From Delphinus delphis (lineage: Eukaryota; Chordata; Mammalia; Artiodactyla; Delphinidae), in NCBI RefSeq assembly GCF_949987515.2, contig NC_082687.1:23482148-23546147 (forward strand): a stretch of 64,000 bases of DNA. The letters run 5' to 3'. Of this stretch, positions 21,300 through 34,355 are shown in pieces; position 1 is the first letter of the stretch, and the number at the start of each line of letters is the position of its first letter. A program made the position numbers and the translations under genes. The notes below the pieces were generated by a model. It was not told where the DNA came from and searched no databases. It was given only the letters and a program-made list of their open reading frames with translations.

Positions 21300-23135
21300 A
21301 GAATGTCCAACTTACATATAAAATTTTAAAATTAATAAGCAAGTTTAGCAAGTTACCTGAATATAAAGCCAATATACCAAATTCAAATGTATATTTATAT
21401 ATCAGGAATAATTATTAGAATATGAAATCAAATCCTGATACAGCAATATAAAAAAATCAGTTTTTTAACACTGAACAGTCAATACACAAGACCTTCACAC
21501 AGAATGCTAAAAAACATTACTTAGGAAATTAAAGAAGACCTAAACAATTCATGGCTTTGGAAAACTCAATATTATAAATACCTAATTTTCCTCACACTGA
21601 CCTATAGAATCAATGCACTCCCAATCTTGGAATTTTTACTTCTATTAATTGAAAAGCTGATTCTAAAATAGAAATGAAAAAATTCTAAAAATAGCCAAGA
21701 CTCTCTTGGAAATGAACAAGATAGGATGACTTTCTTTATAGGATAACAAGGTTTATTATAAAACTAATTAAGACAGAATGGGCTTATTATTCTGTTCAGA
21801 AAAGAGAATCCAGAAATAGACCCATACTTATGCACACATGATTTGTGACAATAGTAAGATAACCATCCATCCTAGCTTGCCTGAGCCTGAGGCTGTTCCC
21901 AGGATATAGAACTTTCAGAGCTAAAACAAGGAAAATTAGTATAAGTTGGTCTCCACAGACAAAGGTAGCACTTCAGAGCAGTGAGGAAAGGATGGCCTTT
22001 TCAATAAATTATAGTGGGGCAATTGGATAATCATATAAAATAAAAGACTTAACCCTTACCTCACACTATATACAAAAATATATTTCAGATGGATTATAAA
22101 TCTAAACTGAAGGGCAAAATAACACTTCTTAAAGATTACTTGGTAGAATATCTTCAAAACCTTGGAATATGGGAAGATTTCTTTAAAAGGACCCAAAAAG
22201 CCCTGTCATGAAGAAAAACAATGATAAAATGGATAACAGAAAATGAAAAACTTCTGATCCTCAAAGACACCATTCAGGATGAAAAAGCCGTGGAGTGGAA
22301 GATATTTGCAACTCATAAGTGAATATATAAAGAACTACAAATTTAAAAAAAAAAGACAATCCACAGAAAAATGAGGAAAAGAGAAGCAGGAACTTCAAAA
22401 GACAACAAATTTCTAAGAAACATACAAAAAGATACTGATCTTCATTAATCATCAGAAAATGTAAGTAAAACCACAATGGTACACCATGAAATGCTCATAA
22501 AATGAATCAACTTAAAAAGATTGACAATATCAAATATTGATGAGGATGTAGAATGTGAAGTCTCATACTTACGGGAGTATGGATTGATAAAACCATTTTG
22601 GAAAACCAGTATCTTCAAAAACTGAACCTATGAGTACTCTATTACCCAGTAACTCACTGCTAGGAATAGATTCTACAGAAATGTGTTCACAAAACACATT
22701 TTAAAAGGTTTAATGTAATATAAATCATAATGACCTAAAACTTGAACTAATCAAAGTGTTTATGAAGAGTAGAATAGATAAATAACTTGTGGTATGTCGT
22801 ATGTTAGATACCTATACAGCAGTGAAAATGAATGAACTCCAGATACACATTACAACATGGATGAATTCCACAAGCATAATTTAAGGAAAACAAACCACTA
22901 ATATAAAGCAGGCAGTCTGTGGATGTAAGAAGTATAGATGTTACCTTTGGAGAAGGGGAGGGGGAAGTGATCACAAAGCATCATGAATGGGGACTTCTGT
23001 GGTATAATTCACGTTCTATGTCTTACCTAGTTGTTCATTTATCTGTTGTGGTCACTTTATGATAACATATCAAACTGCATACTTATAATTTTGTACTTTT
23101 CTGTATGTCTTTTTTACTTCAAGAAAACATTGAAA
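21300..23135 (+). mobile_element. Ancient L1M ORF2 3' half and 3' end
   Basis: Diverged L1 wording in order: 'gcaagttacctgaatataaagccaatatac' (near 21340), 'ctaaaatagaaatgaaaaaattctaaaaatagccaagac' (21662), 'aatccagaaatagacccatacttatgcac' (21808). Further on are 'taagtaaaaccacaatggtacacc' (22461), 'caacatggatgaattccacaagc' (22853) and the end 'ttttgtacttttctgtatgtc' (23090). No intact frame remains. It ends in 'cttcaagaaaac' near 23130. Confidence 0.7.
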
Positions 23136-26100
23136 AATTTCATTGTAACTGGCATTTTTTTGAGACTGGCCTAGCAGAGTGTAAAACTAAAGGCCAGAAA
23201 GCAGTTAAGAAGCTACTCTGAGAGCCCCAAGGATGGATGATGGACTTAAGAGAGTTGAAGAAAACTGGAGAGGATGAGAATGAACTGTTTGCATACATCT
23301 AAATTGAGTATCTATTTTAAATTTTAAATTAAATTAAAATGTCAGTTCCTCAGGTACACTAATCACATTTTACTGGTGGTAAACTACATCTTATAATTTT
23401 ATGCTTCCTTCCCATCCTAACTAACCATCATCTGGATACCCTTATAAAAAATTAAATACATGTCTATTCTCTATGAAATAAATGAAAATGTTTAAGAAAA
23501 AACTTCTGGGTATCCATCTTCCTGGAAATTTCAGGCTCAGTTCTGACTTCTGAAAGGGGAACTTGTAACAATAGTAAAGACTTCCCCATTATTAAGGCAA
23601 CAGAGCAATAGACTTATTTTAATGCTCCTCCTGTTGACCACTTATTAACCAGTCTGTCCATGGCTATAAGAAAGGAAACAACTCACAATGTTTACTTGCC
23701 CTTTTAGAACATCTTGTCTTCTTTTTCAGTTTATTTTTACTCCTTGGGTTTTGGGTTATATTCTGTCCTCTACGTCCTAGCACTGACCCTAGTTTCTTTA
23801 AACAGACAATAATAGAAGGGAATATTTTTCAGGATGTCTGCCTTGTGGTATGTGACCTTGCTACCTCACAATATTCCAGTAGAGCGCACTGCTGCCATTC
23901 AGTTTCTCCAGGATCATCCATCCGTGGCTAATTCCCAGGCACATGTTTATAAATACTATTCATGCTGTAATTTTGACAGCTTATATTTCCTGAGAGCTTT
24001 TCAGGTGTGAAGGACAGGTTTGACCTTAATCTGGTTCTGTCTGGAGCAGTTTGTTCTTAAACATGGTCCAGAGTTAATGAGGAAAATATTAAAATCTAGG
24101 TTCAAAACACGGAAAAGTAATTTGCTGTTGTAATTGACGGTACACTCCTGTATGTCTCTGCTGCATAGTTTCTTCCCTTGTATAATTTCTACCCTCTCAG
24201 CTTTCAGTTATAATAGAAGCAACCGCATAATCAAACCAGCCAATGGTCAGAGAAAAGTTTTATTACTTTCTTCACCCATGGCTAAGATGAACACAAAAGA
24301 AAAGTAATAATAATGGTAATAACACAAAACTGGCCTCTCAATCTCTACTGCCCTCCCCTGAATCCCGACAAAATAGTATTAGGGGAAAATTCCAAGCTAA
24401 ACTAAGAATCTTGCTTTGGGAACTGACTGCCCAGAATATTCTATTGTGTCTTCAGCCAGGACACTGGCTGCCGATATAAACAGGTCAGCAATTGTCTGGA
24501 ACAGTTTTTGAATATTCCACTACCCATGTTGGAACATCATGGGTAGACATTTATAAGTATGCAAAGGGCTGAGTTTGTGTTAAATACGAGACAAAATAAT
24601 AGATTGGCTGCCATCTGGCAAATAAATTCTCTTCCCAGATCTACTATTGACTCAGAATAAGTGCCTTAAGCAATCCACATCTCTATTTTCTAGGCAACGC
24701 AGTGTCAGTTAACAACACCTAGTACCCTGGAGGCGTGGTTTTGAAGAAGAACAGTCAGAGTAATAGTATTTTTAATAAAGAGGATCTTCATTTAAAAAAC
24801 AATGTATGATTACAGTTGACAAGACTTCAGTGATAACCCCAAGCCTCACATTATTCAATTATTTTACTCTCTCCATAGAAATTTAAGAGAGCTGCTAACA
24901 AGGAACCACATGACTATTCTCCTCTGATACACCATTTCTAAGTGGAGAGGTGGTTTTAATTTTCATAGTTTAAATAAAGTGATTGACGTAATTTTTTGCC
25001 ATTTCAGTTTCCAACAAAAAGGTATGTTTAACACAGTCTTTGTTAAAGTGTCGAGTACGTGAAGACAGCCTACTGTTAATTTTGTATATTTGGGGATATG
25101 ACTGTCTGCAAATCGATTGAATTCCCACTAAAAGAATGCCTTCACCTTCGCATCCCAATGTCTACTGTATCATCTGACATTTAGTAGGCACTAAATAGAT
25201 GCACACGAAACTGAACACAAGGTCGTGTTAGGCAGGATCATTTTCTGAGAGCTGAGAATTATGAATCTTGAAGAAGTTGATAGACCTAATTGGTCAAGAA
25301 GTGTCTGGATGGTATGTCAAGGAGAAAGCATGCATGAGGATAAGTGGATGGAAGTATTTCATGCTTTGGGGGATGTGCACCCAACCAAGACTCTGGGCAT
25401 AACTGGGCCAAGAATTGACATCCCACCCAAGGTGAACAAATTAGATTTCCTTCCTAGAAATTTGGAATTAGGACTTATAGATAATAGTAATTCTATACTA
25501 ATGTATATCTATTATATTGTATCCTATTAGAATTTATAAGGCTATATATAGCACTTCAAATGACAGAGTAAGATAATGTGTAAAAATTTCCATTTGGGTA
25601 GAGTAGGCACTAGATTTTTTAATAAATGAGGGAAAAGTATTTGGCTCAGTTGTGCCTTAATCTGTTTAATTACAAGGCAGAGTCAAAATCCATAGGGAAA
25701 GAGTAGTAATTTTTTAGCAACTTTAGTTATCTTTAAACTCGTGTGGCTTCTGTTTGGCATTTATTTGATTCTTGGACTCTCTGACTTTTAGAATCATGCA
25801 TTGTTGTAGCCCCTATTTAATTTGCTTAGATGTTCTGCCCATGAATTTTCTGAGTAGGTACAACTACTTTCTTTAGTAAGTGTAACCTGGTCTTGCACAT
25901 AGAAAGAGACAACGTGGAGTAGGCTGGGCCTGAGGCCAGTTTTAGATCTTCCCTGTGCTTGAGGATGGAATGACAATTTCTTAGGGACTAGCTGAACTGC
26001 TGAGAAGAAAGAAAAAGGGAGTGGGGAGAGGAAAAGGAAATAAGGAAGGAACAAGAGATTGGGGTGGCAGGCTTAAGAATTGCTGCTGGATTTTTATGAT

Positions 26101-27639
26101 TTTACTTCATACCTTAAGGTGCAGTTTTATGCAAAATATTATTGAATAGTTTTAATGGTAATTGAGAATTGATCTAACGATATACATAATTATTGGTTGA
26201 TATAAATATCTTGTATTACGCATGTGGTAGGAACCTAAATCAACCAACTCGAAAACTTGAACAATTAGTCTTTCTTTAAGCAGCTGCCACTGCTGAGGGC
26301 ACTGCTGCAGCTACGACCTCAAAGGGCTGTTGTGAGGCAGGGCGGTGGGCAGTATAGTCCTGTCTCCAAGGACAGATGTTAAGAAGAGAAGCTAGAATCC
26401 AGGATCCGAGAAGGATAGGCTTGCAAAGGGAGTGACGCCCTCCTTTGCCATTCTCTCTTTCCTACCTATTCCCCAATCTCTGGCCTTCCCCATCTTGCAG
26501 TGGTGGATCTAACACCCTGTCACTTAAGTCAAGATACCTTTTATTAAAAATCCCCATGGTCTTGGTCTTCCTAAGAACTCACAATTCTGAAACTAGGGAG
26601 ACAAGAGGCAAAAGCAGGATTGTCTAGTTTTATCACTGTTTTTAACTGTCAATTTTAGGACACTGCTAGAACCCAAAGCAAAATGTTCATGGAAATCCAT
26701 CAGTGGATTCAGGCATATGCTAGTTTTAATTCTCATTTACACTGGCCTGTGATTATTTATCTGGAAAAGATGAAATGCTCCAGTTGTCAAGATCAAGAAA
26801 GAATTTTTCAAAACCAAAGAAAAAAATAAACGTGAGGCAAACATCTTTTCAGAATTCTCTGTGCTGACTGTGTAAATGATAGTCCAGAAGTAAAACGGAG
26901 CCCTGAAAAATCAGATTAGGGAAAGTTAAGGATTACTCAATAACTATATTTAATTTACTACCATTTGTGATATATAATTAGGTTTTCTGCAAATATATTT
27001 ACAATATCACTGCAGGAATACATAATAAACTGTTAGCATTAATGTTTCCAGGAAGAGAACTGGGCAGGGGGGTGGGTAGAGATAGAAGGAAGACTTGTTT
27101 TTTACAGTATTTTTTTGAATTTTGTATCATGTAATTGTATTTTTTCAATTTTTTCTAAAGAAATAACCATTTATCTAACCAGACAGTAAGTGTAAATACA
27201 TTCTGATCACTGGTGTAAAGTGTTTTTAATCAATAGTGCCTCTCCATTCTATGACTTTTTGGTTAGACCTTTTAAAAACATCAGTGTTTAGGGAGGTCTT
27301 AAGTGTGTTTACAATAGAGATAATTCTGTTCTATTAGCCTTATGCTAAGGGAAGAAGTAATAAGGTAGTTACTGTAATAGCCTTGGCATGAATTGGCAAA
27401 ACAATGGTATCAGGCTGAATTGGAACTGGCAACAGAAAAAAGGAAATAAATGAGGAAAATGAGTATTGAGGTCAGTTTTTAAATCAACTGGCCCTTAAAA
27501 CTCTGAATTCTGACATCCTTAAAGGCATTGTCATTCTCTTGTGGCCTGAAAGGGTACGTTATCTTTAGAGGTTTGAATCTCAGAGAGTCACAGACACTCT
27601 AAGAAAAAGCCCCAATTGTGTGAAGAATACCCTACTAAT
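23136..27639. other. Mostly unique intergenic sequence
   Basis: No gene or RNA could be supported. A region near 25160-25205 has the MIR/L2-like phrase 'catttagtaggcactaaata'. The block 26270-26420 is locally G+C rich (cagctgccactgctgaggg) but has no promoter or exon hallmarks that I can defend. Small ORFs (for example 25261-25530) have no recognisable domain. The 24000-25150 stretch is free of recognisable repeats and would be a reasonable place to test for conserved non-coding sequence. Confidence 0.4.
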
Positions 27640-28620
27640 ATAACTTGCTAATGAGAATTTTCCCTCTCCTGCTGCCCTGTACAAAACTTATTTTTTAGAC
27701 TGGAAAATTTCAAAGATACAAAAAGATTAGATGTATGATGAATCTCCATATACCTGTCACTCACTTTCCCTCCGCCTTGGGATTATTTTGAATAAATCCC
27801 AGGTATTGTTTCATCCTTAAATATATCCATTTGCACCACTAAATCCTAAGAATTCTTTTTAAAATAAACTTAACCAGAATAAAATGGTCACACCTAAAAA
27901 ATTAACGATAGTTTCTTAACATCATGAAATTTCAGTCAGCATCCAGATTTCCGGAATTGTCTTAGAATGTTTTGTTTTTTACATTACTTAGAACAATTTC
28001 TGTTAGAATGTTTTAATCAGAATCCAAATATGGTCCATACATTTCAATTGACTTAGATGTGCCTCCTCAGACTTTTTAAGTCTATGGGTTTCCGTCTCAT
28101 CTCTTCCTCTTATTTTCCTTACAAATTTTGTTGTTTTCATTGTTGAATAAACCAACAGCCTTGTTCTATAATTTCCCATAGAGAATATCCTTCTAGGGGC
28201 TACAATCAAATTACCATTTTAAAGGCACTTAGAATAGTTACTTACTGTAATGCCTCTAACTTCATACAGAGTTAAGTTCATGTGTCTTTTTTTTAATTTC
28301 TATTTTTAGGAATTGTTTTTAAATTTAATTATTTTATAATTAGGTAAAGTATATACATGATTTCAAAATCAAAACTACAAAACAAGGTATACACAAAGAT
28401 CAACTTCTATCCCTTTCCCCATCCTACTACTTCCCCCATTAGTAAGCATTTTGTTTAATTTCATAGTTTATCCTCCTGTTGTTGATTTTTAAAGCTGTAT
28501 ATATATATGTGTATCCATTCCTTAGATAAATGATAGCACACTGTACCTGATTTTATTCACCTAATTTTTTAAAAAGTACCTATATCCTGGAGCTCACTCT
28601 GTAGTGGTAGAGAGAACTAG
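27640..28620 (-). mobile_element. Ancient antisense L1M 3' portion
   Basis: 'agactggaaaatttcaaagatacaaaaag', 'gtatgatgaatctccatatacctgtcac', 'tcagcatccagatttcc', 'gaatccaaatatggtccatacatttcaattgac' and 'tatatgtgtatccattccttagataaatgatagcac' follow the order of old L1M 3' regions read antisense. Probably the same insertion as 29590-30340. Confidence 0.6.
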
Positions 28621-29589
28621 TCCTTCCCCCCTTTTAGACCTAGAATCGTCCCATTTTGTGGATGGACAATGGCTCATTAGTCCTCAGTGGTGGACACTGA
28701 GTTGCTTGCCTGCTGCCCTGTTGTGACGTGTTAACCTGCTCATGGTCATGCGCACTGCGGAGGGTGTCGGGTTCCACTGTCTTTCCACGAAGACCAGAGG
28801 TGCTGGCAGGGCTTCTGACTCCTGTCATCCCTTCTCAGCTGCCCTCTATTTCTCAGCTTTCTCCTTCCTCTGTGGAAGGCTTTCTCTTCCTCTCTGTTCT
28901 CCTACCCTCTCTTGTTCTGTATCTCCTCACTTCACTCTGGGGGGTGGGGTGGGAACCATTCTCTGTGATATCTTCAAAGACCTCATGTCTCCTCCTTTCT
29001 TTCTTGGTAGAAGGTTGCAGGAGCTCTTTATGTTCCTTCAGAAACATTATTATTTTGATAAAATGAGTGGGCATTCAGGCAGTGTCACCGTGGAGAAAAC
29101 CTCCTCACAAAATAAAACCCTTGGTTCCAGCACTTCCTGGTTTCTGAGAACATAAATCACTAAGCATTCTCATTTCAAACTTTTCTAGCCACAGCCCTCC
29201 AACAAGTACCAAAGGCACCACCACGCCTCAAAGGTGCCACTATGGAAAGGACGGGAGGCATTTGCGTCTTGTGGGTCCTCGTCTGAAATTCACTTACAAC
29301 CAGGAGGATTTCTACAACAATCCACTAACAATTAAATGTGACTGTGCTTACAGAGAGACTGGCCTTGCTGAGAGCTAGAGCAGGACTCTGGCATTGAAGG
29401 GCAGGGTTAAGAAAACAAATGAAGAACTAAGAACCAGAAAAGGGTTAGGGTGGGAGGGAGGCTACACAAGACAAGTCATGACTACTTCAGAGTCTCTCCC
29501 TATTAAGCTTGACCTCCCTGATCCCCCAAACACACATTCTAGGCAGATCTGGACCTGCCCCCTCATTCATTCATTCATTCATGCATCCC
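28621..29589. other. Non-L1 segment between L1M pieces
   Basis: This G+C-richer unique segment includes overlapping open frames of 112 and 137 codons at 28728-29155. They overlap in different frames and have no recognisable domain. It may be an insertion within the old L1M or a deletion/rearrangement junction. A (CATT)n run ends it at 29563-29582. Confidence 0.35.
29563..29582. repeat. (CATT)5 microsatellite
   Basis: Pure tetranucleotide tract. Confidence 0.9.
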
Positions 29590-30340
29590 CTCCTTCTTTA
29601 CACGAGTATTAGCACACCCTGCACATTGTTGTATCGTTGGTTTTTTAACTCAGATTTTTTAAATATTAAAATGAAAAATGCTTTCTTATTCTTTATAGCT
29701 GCCTAGTATTCTATTGTAAGCATATATCATAATTTATTTAACTAGACCTCTATTCATTAACATTTAGGTTATTTTCAATAGTCTGCTAGCACAAACAATG
29801 ACGATACCTTGAACAGGCACCATTTTGCCTGTCAAAAGTGTACCTGCCATCTAAATTCCTAAAATTGGAACTACGGGCTCAAAGGGCATATGCATTTGTC
29901 ATTGTGATAGGTACTAGTCAACGGCCCTCTATGAAAGCTAGAAAATTTGCCCTCCCAACCACTGTATGGCAGGGCCTGTTTCCCCCAGGCTTGCCGGCAT
30001 CATGTGGTATCTAACTTTTTTATTCTGTCCTGTTAGCTTGTAAAATGGTGTCTTGGTGTAATTTCCGTTTTCATTTCTCTTATTGTGAGTGAGGTTAAGC
30101 ATCTGTTCACGTGCTTGGTGTCTTATGTATTATGGAATGTTTTGTTCACATTTTTTGCCCATTTTTCTATTGGCTTCTCTATAAACTGGTTGGAACTCTT
30201 CTATTAGGGACACAGTCCTTTGTGATTTGAGTTGTAATCATTTTTCCCATATTAATCTTTTCATCCATATTTTTATCTTACTCATGGTGTTTTTGTCATG
30301 CACATGTTGATTTTTTTAAATGCAGCAAAATGTAACAATA
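29590..30340 (-). mobile_element. Ancient antisense L1M ORF2-end/3' region
   Basis: 'tttatagctgcctagtattctattgtaag', 'aatttatttaactagacctctattcattaacatttaggttattttcaat', 'aattcctaaaattggaactacgggctcaaagggcatatgcatttgtc' and 'ttttttgcccatttttctattgg' are diverged antisense L1 phrases in the correct order. Confidence 0.75.
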
Positions 30341-32503
30341 TTTTTCTATGGCTTGTAGATTTTGTGTCTCGGTTAAGAAGAGCTGGTGAAGAAGAAAATT
30401 GACTGTGCCTTGAAAACGTTCAGTAAGTCTTGAGGAAAAGAAATATTTAAAAGACTAAGAAACACTGGCAGATTATGGGGAGTTCAGAAAGCCCCACCTT
30501 CAAAGTGTTGCCATAATAAAAGTCTAGGGGAAGGGCCATGCCTGTTCTTGTGCCAGTTTTGGGCAGGGATAGAAACTGTCAAGGAACTGAAGACTAGGGT
30601 TTTTTCCAGTTGATCTATAACACACGTAGAGTAAATTGGATAAAGTGCACCAGCCTTAAGTATACAGTTCAATAAATCCTCACACACATATATTTCCTGT
30701 GTAACCACCACCCAGATCAAGATACCATGAATGCCAAGTTCTCGATCACCTGGCTAATGGAGGAAGAAGAGATGCTTAGTTCTGAGGGTTAGAGAAATGT
30801 GTCCTTAAGCGCAGCAGAGTGGGAGGAGGAAACAGAATGAAGGTCGATGGACAAGAGTCAAACAAGTATACATGGGAGTAGCCCACGTCAGTCTGATCTC
30901 AGGGCCTAAGGGTCCTCCCTGAATTCTCATCGTGTTAGAATTTATTCACGTGGAAGAAAAGAAAAGGCTATTGTGCATCCCCAAAGCAGGAGAGGGTGAC
31001 TGAGATGTCATCTCAGGCCCACGTCTTAGTGAACAAAATAAAGGTAACTCAACAGAAGTAGATTGAAATGTGGCTTCCACGTTAGAGAGGATGAGGGTTG
31101 ATGATAAACATTCAGGAGTACTGACTTACGGTACTGAGCCAGCATCTGCTCCTTTCTTCTTTAACTTTGTCATCCTCGACTCTGCTCAGGTGGTCCAACC
31201 AAAATCTCCAGGGGGATGAAGGAAGGACAAGGTAGCAACGAAAATAGGCCAAAGTGAAGGCAAGGCACAGACCAAACCCTCATTCACCTCCCACCTTCGA
31301 CTGCTATTCTTCCCATACAATGACAAGCAAAATTCTTCTCCAGTCCACCCTAGGCTCAATACACATTCAACTCCCTAGAGGCAACTGTTAAGGGGGAAAC
31401 TCCCTCATCCTGAAGTTTCCTTCCACATGTGCCAGTCCTGGCCTCTCTCCATTCTACCGTGGAATTCATTTAAAGAATGGCTTAATCTGAGTGGGAAATT
31501 TGAGAAAGATAAACTGTGCATGCCTGGCTCAGCTCCTTCCTTTCTTTCTCCTGGGGTTGGAGCTTCAGTGGGAAAGGCATTCCCCTGCTGCTTTTCCAGG
31601 TGTGGGCTCTTCCTGCAATATGGGAAGGGCTTCCCTGGTCCAGAACTTTTATAATTGATGGAAAAAGTTCCTCCTCCTGGCGTGCATTAAACAAGCCTTT
31701 CAGCTCTCAGAGCAAGCCGTCTACTCCAAGTTGGCCTTTACTACTAATAAGTAACCTTTGAATCTCCCACCAGCCTTACTCCTTGCCTTATTCCCCGATT
31801 CATTCAGAAACTGGATGGGCAAGAGGGGTTCCTACACTTCTGTTTCCTGATGTGTCAGTTTTCCGAGTAGCTGTTGATCTTATTTCATAAATAATGAGGG
31901 ATCTAGCTCATAACTTAGCTCCTTTCCCTCCAAGAACTTGTTAACCATTTTTTATGCTAACTCTACTACTGGTGATTTTTGTAACTTTAAAGAACTGTCT
32001 TCTGTTCCTTAATCCATCTACTTCAGATCGTACTGCTCAACTCTCTAATTTATAAAATGAGGAATTAACTCCCTCCATTTTGTTCCAACTCTCCTCCTCT
32101 ACCACCTTCCAGCTTACCAGCTCTACCTTTAATTTTTACACTTTAAAATGTTATAATATTTTTATTTTATGTAATTTACATACATGTGCATACATGCAAT
32201 TATTATAATTAAATGTACTAAGATTTGTCTAAAGGCTGAATCTTGAAAACTGAAAAATGGAAAACTTGAATATATAAAATATTATCATAAAGGAAATGCT
32301 GTTCTCAGCAGAACAAAGGGGGTCTTTGGACCCACAACAAGTGAAAAATAATCCTATGTCGATAAGCTGTGCTGCTTGAAGGACCTTTTCCAATGTCAAG
32401 GTCAAATGGCTATTCTTACATTCCATCAGTTGCTCAATATCATGCCACATTTTTTGTTGGCTTTATTTTTAGACAGTGAGTTTTATACAGATGATTGCTT
32501 TAT
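30341..32503. other. Mostly unique sequence with a short L1M-like scrap
   Basis: 30610-30720 ('gataaagtgcaccagccttaagtatacagttcaataaatcctcac...gtgtaaccaccacccagatcaagatacc') resembles an antisense L1M 3' UTR segment. The rest, including 30721-32503, shows no recognised repeat or gene. The 15 bases gggcttccctggtcc at 31627-31641 resemble a SINE head by chance only. Confidence 0.4.
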
Positions 32504-32912
32504 CCCATTGTATTAGTCCGTTTGGGCTTCCATGACAAAACACCACAGACTGGGTGGCTTAAACAATAGACACTGATTTTCTCACGGTTCTGGAGGCTGG
32601 AAATCCAAGATCAAGGTGTCATCAGGGTTGACTTCTGGTAAGATCTTTCTTCCTGGCTTGTAGACAGCCACCTTCTCACTGTGTCCTCACATGGCCTTTC
32701 CTCTGTGCATGGGTGGAGAGAGAAAGACCGCTGGTGAGACCTTGCTCTTCTTAGGAGGACACCAGTCCTATAGGACTAGGGCCCCACCTTTAGGACCTCA
32801 TTTAACCTTAATTACCTTCTTAAAGACTCCATTTCCAAATACAATCACCTTGGGGGTTAGGGTTTCAACATATGAATTTTGGAAGGACACAAATTCAGCT
32901 CCCAACACCCAT
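32504..32912 (-). mobile_element. MaLR-type (MST/MLT1-like) solo LTR with 5-bp duplication
   Basis: Read antisense, the LTR proper is 32509-32907, about 399 bp. It runs tgtattagtccgtttgggcttcc ... 'accacagactgggtggcttaaacaa', 'ttctggaggctggaaatccaagatcaaggtg', 'gtcctcacatggcc', 'taggacctcatttaaccttaattacc' and ends ...caaca. This is the reverse complement of a MaLR LTR. The target duplication cccat lies at 32504-32508 and 32908-32912. 5-bp duplications are typical of ERVL/MaLR. No internal region is attached. Confidence 0.88.
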
Positions 32913-33241
32913 GTTAATTCAAAATCTATTTAGTAAATACTATAATAAGTACTCCCCTACGTCTATAAACAGAGAAAAGTATCCTTTACCAAGTGTCTAG
33001 ACACACCTGAGGATGCTCTAAAACTAAAACATGGGCTTATCTGCTCTAGAAAATATGCATAAAATTATAAAATTCCAAATTATGCTTGTCCTCAGAGAAA
33101 GCCCAAATTCTTATGTAAGGTCTAGAGCTGCCCAGTAGACGATCTAGGATGAGATAATTGTTCCTAAAGACACTGGAGACTATGCTCTTGCCCCAGCTTC
33201 CTCCCTCCATCACTCCCATGTCCTAGCAAAAGTGAGTAATA

Positions 33242-33443
33242 GGGCTTCCCTGGTGGCGGTGGTTGGGAGTCCGCCTGCCGATGCAGGGAACACGGGTTCG
33301 TGCCCCGGTCCGGGAGGATCCCACATGCCACGGAGCGGCTGAACCCGTGAGCCATGGCCGCTGGGCCTGCGCGTCCGGAGCCTGTTGCTCCACAGCGGGA
33401 GAGGCCATAGCGGTGGGAGGCCCGCGTACCGCAAAAAAAAAAA
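33242..33443 (+). mobile_element. CHR-2-like SINE
   Basis: The head gggcttccctggtggcggtgg has lost four bases (gcag) relative to the usual 'ggcgcagtgg', which damages the A-box. B-box-like ggttcgtgccc present. Duplication aaaagtgagtaata (33228-33241) and aaaagtgagtgata (33444-33457), one difference. Confidence 0.93.
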
Positions 33444-33457
33444 AAAAGTGAGTGATA

Positions 33458-33795
33458 GATACTCTGACCTACATCAAGGAATGAAGAGGTGACGGCTCAG
33501 GTGAGCACCACAGAGTGAAAGGCATCTTCAATACCCGTTTGTCCAGAGTTCCTCATTTCACAGTTGAGAAAACTAAAACCCAGAAAATTTGGATGATGTT
33601 GTAAGTCCAAATTATACAGCAAGGTATACTTTAGAGCCCAAGACTTCCGGCATTTCATTCTGTGTCCTGTCCATGAAACCATGATGCTTTTCAATTCCCC
33701 TCAAGGGGCTGACGGACTCTGGAATTCAAGGGAGATGCCTGATTGTTCTGAGTAAGAACTCTAAATTGTGTCTCTATTCCCAAATTTGATATCTA
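33458..33795. other. Unique sequence between SINE and LTR
   Basis: MIR-like scrap possible near 33540-33640 ('ttcctcatttcacagttgagaaaactaaaa'). Otherwise nothing recognised. Confidence 0.35.
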
Positions 33796-34355
33796 ATTAC
33801 TGTCAGGAGCTGAACTGGAGAAAGCTGAGCTGCCAGGTGTTAAGGCGGTCAATTAAGACAACAAGCCAAACAGAGAGTAACAATTAAGCCTTTATTCACT
33901 TACGGCAACAGTATAATCAAAAGGCAAAACAGGAAAAAGCACTGGCTCCCAGTGTTCCATTTTCCCTCCCAAGAGCAGCTCCAGGCAAGGGTCAGATGTA
34001 TTAGCACAGATTGGGGGATTGTCTCCCTGCCAGGGAAGCCCTGGGATGGGGATGGGGGTGGGGACCGGGCAAGGAGTGGAAAAGTACTGTGTCACAGTGT
34101 AGAAAAGCAACTGGAAGGCCCCTCGATAAGGAGGCCTCTGAACGGAGGTATTTGGACTAGGAATGCAGCTGTATGTGAGCCTGGCCGCCCTGTGGGGAAG
34201 TGAGTCTGACTATAACTACCCCCAGGCTGTGCACCAAGTGTGGCAAGCGCAGCTTTCTCACAAAAGCCTGCCAGTTAAAGCCTTTACAATTGCCTGTGGT
34301 CGGGCTTGAGAGATCACACATGGGATCTTGGCCAGCAGCCAGACTCCTCAATTAC
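33796..34355 (-). mobile_element. Solo LTR of an endogenous retrovirus-like element
   Basis: The element proper is 33801-34350 (550 bp). It begins tgtcaggagc and ends agactcctca, so it has TG...CA termini with an imperfect inverted repeat. It is flanked by the 5-bp duplication attac at 33796-33800 and 34351-34355. Read on the minus strand it carries AATAAA about 90 bp before its 3' end, the expected polyadenylation position of an LTR. No gag/pol/env sequence adjoins it, so it is a solo LTR. The family is not identified. It is moderately G+C rich compared with its surroundings. Confidence 0.6.

Noticed and set aside
28728..29155. Overlapping 112- and 137-codon frames
   Set aside because: Different frames over the same G+C-richer DNA, with no recognisable protein feature.
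31627..31641. gggcttccctggtcc, resembling a SINE head
   Set aside because: Only the first 13-15 bases match, with no A-box, B-box or tail.
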